Part shown: positions 12,539 through 17,584 of the stretch, one piece after another
How the letters are laid out: each line of letters begins with the position of its first letter
How positions within the stretch are numbered: position 1 is the first letter of the stretch
From: Candidatus Competibacteraceae bacterium
GTDB taxonomy: Bacteria; Pseudomonadota; Gammaproteobacteria; Competibacterales; Competibacteraceae
Direction of reading: 5' to 3'
Assembly (NCBI GenBank): GCA_003527885.1
Contig: DPWB01000395.1
Span: 1 to 17,584 of the forward strand
Length of the DNA stretch: 17,584 nucleotides
Notes under the pieces: generated by a model
Databases searched by the model: none
What the model was told of the DNA's origin: nothing
Seen by the model: only the letters and a program-made list of their open reading frames with translations
Made by a program: the position numbers and the translations under genes

Positions 12539-14515
12539 TTAGATCCGCCGCTTGACGCCTTTCTGCGGAAGCTTGGGGCTGGTCGGTTCGACTCGCGCAA
12601 TAACCTTGGGGGCTGCCGCGCGTTTATCCGGTTTTACGGTGACGGGAGCTACCGGTTTAGTCGATGCGATAGTTTTACTGCCCTTGAGGGCGGGTGCTCC
12701 GGCCCCGTTGGCTTTGGTTTTGCCGGCTGCCAGCGGAGCCTTCAAGGTGGAGGAGCGGCTGTCAGCAAGACCTTTTTCCTTGCCGGTCGCGCCGATCGGT
12801 TTGGTCGAGCCCGCCGACTTACCTGGAGCCGCCGCCGGTTTGACGGGGCTGGCTGGACTGTCGGAAACGGCCGGTTTGACGGGGCTGGCTGGCTTGCCGG
12901 CGGCAGCCAGCTTGCTGGGATTGGCTGGCTTGCCCGGAGCCGCCGCTTTCGATGACGCTGGCCGAGCTTTCAGTTTGGTGCGACTGGGAGTGTAGTCGTC
13001 TTCGGCCGATGCCTGCCGCATGATGGCCGGGCGGTCGAAAATCGGCGGGGTGGCGACAGGCTCACGCCGGGCCTTGACGGGTTCCGGCTCCTCTTCCTCA
13101 GCCGACCATCGGATCATGGCGGTGCGCTCCGAGTTCGGGGCGTCGGTCGTGGCGGGCGGGCGTCGGAACGAGGTCAGTTCCGCTTCATCCTCTTTGGTCG
13201 TCGATTGAGCCATAGCCTCGCGTTTTGGAGGCGGAGGAGTGGCGGCGGCGAGAGCGGGCCTGGCCTTGATCGGTTCCAGTTCATCCGCCTCGGCCGCCGC
13301 TTGGGCCTGGGCCGCTGGTTTGGGAGGTGGCGCGGTGGCGGCGAGAGCGGGTTTGGGCTTGATCGACTCTAGCTCAGCCTCTTCGACCGTCGGTTGGATT
13401 CTGGTCGCCAAGGCTGAATTCGGAGACGAGACCGGTGCGCGTCGGGTTGTGGCGCGATCGGCCGTTGCGGTGGGGGCCGCCCAGGTACGGTTAGGTGTCG
13501 GGGCTGCCGCCGATAAGGTTCGCCCCATCAACGGTTCGGGCTCATCTTCTTCAAGCTCCGGTTGTAGCATGGCCAAGCGTTCCGCGTCGGGCGTGATGAC
13601 GGGCGTGCGACGGACCATGATGGGCTGCGGCTCGGTCACCGGCTGCACCGGGACGGGCGGCGCCAAGCCGTAGCGGGCAAACCCGTAGTCGAGCAAGGTA
13701 TGGGCATCCTGCCACAAGGTTCCACTGCTGGGGCTGCCCAATAGCGAAACGATCAGACGGACGCCGCCGCGATCGACTTCGCCGACGAAACAACGGCGCG
13801 CCTTGAGCGTAAAACCGGTCTTACCGCCGCGCGCGCCTTCGTAAGTGGCCAGCAACCGGTTGTGATTCATCACCGGCACCAGCCGCGAATCGTTGTAAGG
13901 GCCTTGCCCGGAATCGATGCGCAACACCGCGCTGCGGGTGCGGACGATGTCGGCAAACATCGGGTAGTTCATGGCGTGGCGGAAAATCAGCGCCAGATCG
14001 TAGGCTGTCGAATAATGATCCTCGTCGGGCAGGCCGTGCGGGTTCATGAAGTGGCTGTTGCGCGCCCCGAGGCTCCAGGCCTTGCTGTTCATCAAGCTGG
14101 CAAAGCCATAAACCGAACCGCCGGCGGCTTCGGCCAGAGTTTCGGCGGCGTCATTACCCGATTTCAGCATCAAGCCGTACAGCAAATCATGGGTCGAGGC
14201 CATCTCGCCGGCGTGCAAGCCGATGCGGCTGGGTACGGTGCTGGCGGCTTGCGCGCTGGCCTGCACCCGAGCATTCGGGTCGAGACGCTCCATGGCGACC
14301 AGCGCGGTCAGGACCTTGGTGGTGCTGGCGGGCGGCAGGCGCAGATGGGGCTCTTTGGCGAAGAGGATTTCGCCCGTGTTGGCATTCATCAGCACGACGG
14401 CTCGGGCGGCGACCTCAGGCCCTCCAAACGCGCCCCAGCCTTCCTGGGCCAGAACGGAGTCCATCGCCAGTAATCCCAAGGCTGCGCCCAGTATCCAGGA
14501 GCGCGGCTCCCACAT
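12539..14515 (-). CDS. D-alanyl-D-alanine carboxypeptidase (S11) with long repeat-rich tail
   Basis: 658 residues. A signal peptide (WILGAALGLLAMDSVLAQ) is followed by an S11 penicillin-binding domain, about 34-285, which trims the terminal D-Ala of peptidoglycan stem peptides. The active-site motifs are STTK (Ser64-Lys67), SGN (119-121) and KTG (232-234), with HGLPDEDHYSTAYDLA as a further family block. It is close to DacA/DacC/DacF in its catalytic part but lacks the C-terminal beta domain of PBP5. Instead about 370 residues follow: five or six degenerate acidic/proline units of about 35 residues, then a Lys/Pro/Ala/Ser-rich basic end. ATG 14515 has GGGA 8 nt upstream. ATG 14548 (GAGG 8 nt upstream) is a real alternative and would place a T8 and a T6 run in the coding sequence. 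Periplasmic. Confidence 0.9.
   Translation of the reverse strand: MWEPRSWILGAALGLLAMDSVLAQEGWGAFGGPEVAARAVVLMNANTGEILFAKEPHLRLPPASTTKVLTALVAMERLDPNARVQASAQAASTVPSRIGLHAGEMASTHDLLYGLMLKSGNDAAETLAEAAGGSVYGFASLMNSKAWSLGARNSHFMNPHGLPDEDHYSTAYDLALIFRHAMNYPMFADIVRTRSAVLRIDSGQGPYNDSRLVPVMNHNRLLATYEGARGGKTGFTLKARRCFVGEVDRGGVRLIVSLLGSPSSGTLWQDAHTLLDYGFARYGLAPPVPVQPVTEPQPIMVRRTPVITPDAERLAMLQPELEEDEPEPLMGRTLSAAAPTPNRTWAAPTATADRATTRRAPVSSPNSALATRIQPTVEEAELESIKPKPALAATAPPPKPAAQAQAAAEADELEPIKARPALAAATPPPPKREAMAQSTTKEDEAELTSFRRPPATTDAPNSERTAMIRWSAEEEEPEPVKARREPVATPPIFDRPAIMRQASAEDDYTPSRTKLKARPASSKAAAPGKPANPSKLAAAGKPASPVKPAVSDSPASPVKPAAAPGKSAGSTKPIGATGKEKGLADSRSSTLKAPLAAGKTKANGAGAPALKGSKTIASTKPVAPVTVKPDKRAAAPKVIARVEPTSPKLPQKGVKRRI
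12835..12892. repeat. 22-bp direct repeat in the carboxypeptidase tail
   Basis: A 22-bp unit at 12835-12856 (beginning CCGGTTTGACGG) recurs exactly at 12871-12892, a 36-bp period. It encodes repeated PASPVKPA peptides in the basic tail. Related imperfect copies of the GGCTGGC core continue to about 12930, so the tail could lengthen or shorten by recombination in 12-residue steps. Confidence 0.7.
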
Positions 14516-14598
14516 GCGGGCGTTCCCAAAAAAAATTCCAAAAAACATCTGTTTGACCTCGTCGCCGACTGAAATTCGGGCTTGGTTATCCCGCTGTG

Positions 14599-14838
14599 CT
14601 AGAGATAAAAGCCCGGCCATTCTACTTGCTTGATGCGATAGTCATTAATTTTGGACAAAAACTTGCTGATCGGCCAGCGTTCTTTATAGAAAAAAGCTTG
14701 CGTTGACCGATTGCCGTGAAAGCGGCCGCCCGCACGCCTGTCGGGCGTCGGCGGAGAGAGGCAAATGGCCGAGCGCCAGCGGCCGTATTTAAAAGAGCTT
14801 GCTAAGCCTTCACCGCGCATTCGCCGCCGAGCGATCAT
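14599..14838 (-). CDS. Doubtful small ORF between trmB and the carboxypeptidase gene
   Basis: An open frame of 79 codons begins with ATG 14838, 10 nt after the trmB stop on the same strand, and ends 83 nt before the carboxypeptidase ATG. The middle is Arg/Gly/Pro-rich (SPPTPDRRAGGRFHGN) and the C-terminal third (FFYKERWPISKFLSKIN, then DYRIKQVEWPGFYL) is aromatic and charged in a protein-like way. I recognise no family, and the upstream sequence has no clear ribosome site. If it is not a gene, the 333 bp from 14516 to 14848 is non-coding, and the carboxypeptidase promoter should be in its 14520-14700 part. Confidence 0.2.
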   Translation of the reverse strand: MIARRRMRGEGLASSFKYGRWRSAICLSPPTPDRRAGGRFHGNRSTQAFFYKERWPISKFLSKINDYRIKQVEWPGFYL

Positions 14839-14848
14839 TTTTTGACCA

Positions 14849-15559
14849 TTAGATAGGCTTTAAAAACAGTATTTCCCACACAGGATGTCCCGAGCCTTTA
14901 GCCCGTTGCTCGAATTTCGTCGGAGGTCGATAAGGCGGAGCCGAGATATATCCACTATCGGCCGCCATGTTTTTCAATTCGGGGATGGCGACCAGGATTT
15001 TCGAGGCGGCGCGCGCGTAGCTTTCGCAGTCAGTGGCGATATGTAGCACTCCGGCAGCTTTAAGCTTGCGGGCCAATAAGGAAGCGAACGCCGGCTGGAT
15101 AAGGCGGCGCTTGTGGTGGCGGGGTTTGGGCCAGGGATCGGGAAAGAAAATCTGGACGCGGTCCAAACAAGACTCTGGCAAATGTCGCTCCAGTATTTCC
15201 ACGGCGTCGAAGCAAATAACTTTTAGATTGCGCAATTCCAGCTCGGCGGCGCGCAGCAACAAGTGCCCGACCCCCGGACGATACACTTCTATCCCGAGGA
15301 AATCCATCTCGGGATTGGTGGCGCAGGTAGCGGCTAAAGATTCGCCATCACCAAAACCGATTTCCAATATCAGTGAGGCATGGCGGCCAAACAGTTTCGC
15401 CGGCTCGATAGGGGATAAAGAAATCTCTATACCGAAACGCTCCCATAATTGGTGAAAAGCTCGGCGTTGGGCGTTGGTAATGCGCCCCTCGCGCCGCACA
15501 AAGCTTTTGATGCGGTGCGGCAGATGGTCGGCGATCCTGGGGTTATTATATAAAATCAT
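14849..15559 (-). CDS. trmB: tRNA (guanine46-N7)-methyltransferase
   Basis: SAM-dependent enzyme that forms m7G46 in the variable loop of tRNAs. 236 residues. Diagnostic segments: IKSFVRREGRITNAQRRA at the N-terminus, the SAM motif LILEIGFGDGESLA, DFLGIEVYRPGVGHLL, the signature IFFPDPWPKPRHHKRRLIQP, HIATDCESYARAA and the C-terminal PPTKFEQRAKGSGHPVWEI. ATG 15559 is the only upstream start that keeps the conserved N-terminus, though no ribosome site is evident, so it may be poorly translated or leaderless. It is divergent from the H-NS gene across 231 bp. This part of the window is visibly more AT-rich than the rest. Confidence 0.95.
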   Translation of the reverse strand: MILYNNPRIADHLPHRIKSFVRREGRITNAQRRAFHQLWERFGIEISLSPIEPAKLFGRHASLILEIGFGDGESLAATCATNPEMDFLGIEVYRPGVGHLLLRAAELELRNLKVICFDAVEILERHLPESCLDRVQIFFPDPWPKPRHHKRRLIQPAFASLLARKLKAAGVLHIATDCESYARAASKILVAIPELKNMAADSGYISAPPYRPPTKFEQRAKGSGHPVWEILFLKPI

Positions 15560-15696
15560 GATTTATATTGCTTTGACCGCGAGTAAGCGCGTTTCCCAGC
15601 AGGGTTTATGGTACTGTGCGGTGTGGCTATCGGTATTATCAAGGATCGTTTTACGATTCCTGGCGAGTTTGTCGAATCGAAAGATGCACGAAGCAA

Positions 15697-15726
15697 TTGC
15701 GAACGCAAAAACAAATGCCCTACAAT
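15697..15726 (+). promoter_or_regulatory. Promoter of the H-NS family gene
   Basis: TTGCGA (15697-15702) and TACAAT (15721-15726) are 18 nt apart, a good sigma-70 match. A start near 15733 gives a leader of about 58 nt. The surrounding sequence is AT-rich with A-tracts, as is common where H-NS proteins autoregulate. Confidence 0.55.
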
Positions 15727-15790
15727 AGCCTGGTGAAAGCACTCACGCACATTGCAAACTACACACATTAACAACGGCAAAAGTAAAATC

Positions 15791-16123
15791 ATGAGCAATT
15801 CTATCGAAGACATCATTAAATCCTCTTCCATCGAAGACCTTCAGTCCCTGATCAGGAGAGCTGAAGAGGAGATTAAGTACAAGAAGATTGATGAAATAGA
15901 GGCGATCCGTAGCGAATGGCTGGCCAAAGCCAACCAGCTTGGGATGCAGCCGGAAGAAATCTTGCAATATGCTGGCCGCAAGCGCAAATCCACCGGCAAG
16001 GCCAAGTACCGTAACCCTGCCGACCCCCAACAAACCTGGACGGGCCATGGCAAAAAACCGGGTTGGCTCAAACAAGCGCTTGAGAACGGGGTAAACCAAG
16101 AAACATTCCGCATCCCTGAATAG
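15791..16123 (+). CDS. H-NS family histone-like nucleoid-structuring protein
   Basis: 110 residues with the two-part H-NS layout. An N-terminal coiled-coil oligomerisation region (about 5-55; IEDLQSLIRRAEEEIKYKK) is followed by a basic linker (GRKRKSTGKA). The C-terminal DNA-binding domain KYRNPADPQQTWTGHGKKPG continues WLKQALENG. The minor-groove loop is TGHGKKP; the family usual is GRGR or GQGR, so His replaces Arg/Gln. The layout and the W(S/T)G..G..P.W pattern are closest to the BpH3/MvaT-unlike group of beta- and gammaproteobacteria. ATG 15791 is chosen from the conserved N-terminus; there is no strong ribosome site. It probably silences AT-rich DNA, but its targets cannot be seen here. 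A hairpin terminator follows, then tRNA-Gly. Confidence 0.92.
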   Translation: MSNSIEDIIKSSSIEDLQSLIRRAEEEIKYKKIDEIEAIRSEWLAKANQLGMQPEEILQYAGRKRKSTGKAKYRNPADPQQTWTGHGKKPGWLKQALENGVNQETFRIPE

Positions 16124-16152
16124 CGTTTTCTCGGATTTCTTACCACGCTTTG

Positions 16153-16181
16153 CTGTGGCAGCCTTGCCACAGGTCTATTTT
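16153..16181 (+). terminator. Probable terminator after the H-NS gene
   Basis: CTGTGGCA-GCCT-TGCCACAG is a perfect eight-pair stem, followed by GTCTATTTTA, a moderately T-rich tail. It starts 30 nt after the stop codon. A second perfect hairpin (CCAGCCC, 8-nt loop, GGGCTGG; 16203-16224) lies between it and the tRNA but has no T-run. Confidence 0.65.
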
Positions 16182-16246
16182 ATCGTTAGGATACCGCTCC
16201 CGCCAGCCCGAATGAGTGGGCTGGGTTAATGTGGCGGAATCCTATT

Positions 16247-16320
16247 GCGGGTGTAGTTCAATGGTAGAACCTCAGCTTCCCAAGCTGATGGCGTGGGTTC
16301 GATTCCCATCACCCGCTCCA
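16247..16320 (+). tRNA. tRNA-Gly (anticodon CCC)
   Basis: 74 nt with encoded CCA. The acceptor stem GCGGGTG pairs with the 3' strand, which reads (C)ACCCGC, followed by T and CCA. The D arm is GTTCAATGGTAGAAC. The anticodon stem TCAGC/GCTGA encloses TTCCCAA, giving anticodon CCC (reads GGG). The T arm TGGGT-TCGATTC-CCATC has the usual TTCGATTC core. It closely resembles E. coli glyU. It stands alone between the H-NS gene and dapB and has its own terminator; no attachment-site duplicate or integrase is nearby. Confidence 0.97.
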
Positions 16321-16326
16321 ATCTCC

Positions 16327-16356
16327 AGGGTTACGTCGCGGCGTAGCCCTTTTTTT
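16327..16356 (+). terminator. Intrinsic terminator of tRNA-Gly
   Basis: AGGGTTACG-TCGCGG-CGTAGCCCT forms nine pairs with one T-G wobble and runs straight into T7. It begins 7 nt after the tRNA CCA end. Confidence 0.9.
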
Positions 16357-16407
16357 ATGTGGCGTTCCGAATTTTGCGTCGGAATGGCCGGGTGGTTTGC
16401 TCGCTAA

Positions 16408-17253
<846 letters not shown>

Positions 17254-17254
17254 C

Positions 17255-17311
17255 ATGTTTCACGGTCGCCGGCGTGCATCATGGCTAGAGCGAGGCGGCG
17301 CGATTTGGTAG
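17255..17311 (+). CDS. Candidate carA leader peptide (18 codons)
   Basis: ATG 17255 starts 1 nt after the dapB stop and reads 18 codons to [21 protein letters not shown]. Four of the 18 residues are Arg, three of them consecutive (CGC CGG CGT). No strong ribosome site precedes it, so translation would depend on coupling to dapB or be weak. It is listed because it overlaps pairing segment 1 of a possible attenuator. Arginine is an end product of the carbamoyl phosphate made by CarAB. In a GC-rich genome, chance Arg codons are common, so this is a candidate only. Confidence 0.3.
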   Translation: MFHGRRRASWLERGGAIW

Positions 17312-17352
17312 ACTCGAAGCCTCGTTAGACCCATCCTTTTGCACTGCGTCCG

Positions 17353-17380
17353 AGGAGCGGATTGCCACCGCTCCTTTCTT
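17353..17380 (+). terminator. Terminator-like hairpin in the carA leader (possible attenuator)
   Basis: AGGAGCGG-ATTGCCA-CCGCTCCT is a perfect eight-pair stem followed by TTCTT. Only 16 nt separate it from the carA ribosome site, so there is no room for a promoter downstream and any carA transcript should contain it. Upstream, CGAGGC (17291-17296) can pair with GCCTCG (17319-17324), and that same GCCTCG can pair with CGAGG (17351-17355), which overlaps the hairpin's 5' arm. Confidence 0.5.
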
Positions 17381-17405
17381 GTGCGCGTCCGTTTTGGAGG
17401 CTCCC

Positions 17406-17584
17406 TTGAGGAAACCCGCGCTTCTGGCTCTGGAAGACGGTAGTCTGTTCCGGGGCGAGTCCATCGGTGCCGATGGCCACGCCCAGGGTGAAGTCGTTTT
17501 CAATACTTCGATCACCGGTTATCAGGAAATCCTGACCGACCCTTCTTATTGTCGGCAGATCGTGACGCTGACCTATCCGCACAT
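17406..17584 (+). CDS. carA: Carbamoyl-phosphate synthase small subunit (5' part of gene)
   Basis: The small subunit hydrolyses glutamine and passes ammonia to CarB, which makes carbamoyl phosphate for arginine and pyrimidines. The visible 59 codons read [20 protein letters not shown], then [20 protein letters not shown] and [10 protein letters not shown], which is the highly conserved CarA N-terminus. The glutaminase domain lies beyond the right edge. The start is TTG 17406, with GGAGG 5 nt upstream; no ATG or GTG is in frame near it. The leader carries a terminator-like hairpin and alternative pairing segments. Confidence 0.95.
   Translation, partial: MRKPALLALEDGSLFRGESIGADGHAQGEVVFNTSITGYQEILTDPSYCRQIVTLTYPH

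Noticed and set aside
16247..16320. tRNA-Gly as an integration site of a mobile island
   Set aside because: No integrase, no repeated 3' end of the tRNA and no foreign gene block on either side; dapB and carA follow normally.

Overview
This 17.6 kb stretch looks like ordinary, mostly core chromosome of a GC-rich gammaproteobacterium. The protein families support this: RsmJ, DsbB, monofunctional MtgA, type II citrate synthase, a BpH3-like H-NS and the order dapB then carA seen in pseudomonads and relatives. A phasin shows that the organism probably stores polyhydroxyalkanoate (PHA). An environmental PHA-accumulating lineage of the Competibacter type would fit, but that is inference. I see no transposase, integrase, phage gene, CRISPR array or rRNA.

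Layout, left to right. (1) 1-137, minus: 5' end of infA. (2) 237-2324, plus: a compact run of flavodoxin, mtgA, a SelW-like Rdx protein and dsbB, closed by a weak terminator. (3) 2506-5248, minus: thiD, thiE and hemL. thiD and thiE overlap by ATGA, and hemL starts 11 nt after thiE. (4) 5393-6092, plus, divergent from thiD: a rubredoxin too short for ordinary ORF cut-offs, then a macrodomain protein. (5) 6146-8188, minus: an EF-G paralogue with altered GTPase motifs, separated from the macrodomain gene by a very stable hairpin with a C9 loop. (6) 8454-9533, plus: a secreted Sel1-repeat plus SLT lytic transglycosylase. (7) 9546-10770, minus: rsmJ and a phasin. (8) 11154-12440, plus: gltA, ending in a strong bidirectional terminator. 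(9) 12539-15559, minus: a D,D-carboxypeptidase with a long low-complexity tail, a doubtful small ORF, and trmB. (10) 15791-16123, plus: an H-NS family gene. (11) 16247-16320, plus: tRNA-Gly(CCC) with its terminator. (12) 16450-17584, plus: dapB and the start of carA.

Functionally the window mixes cell-wall metabolism (mtgA, lytic transglycosylase, D,D-carboxypeptidase, dapB), thiol and iron-sulfur redox (flavodoxin, Rdx, DsbB, rubredoxin), cofactor synthesis (thiD/thiE, hemL), translation and RNA modification (infA, EF-G-like, rsmJ, trmB, tRNA) and carbon flow (phasin and gltA).

The most interesting points are regulatory. First, the phasin promoter carries TTGCTGCANNGCAA elements placed like PhaR repressor operators, and a third related element sits in front of the divergent gltA. 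Second, the dapB-carA gap carries a terminator-like hairpin, alternative pairing segments and an arginine-containing 18-codon ORF, which together resemble a leader-peptide attenuator. Third, the EF-G paralogue lacks the switch I consensus and the catalytic histidine. I found no clear evidence of a wholly new multi-gene system.
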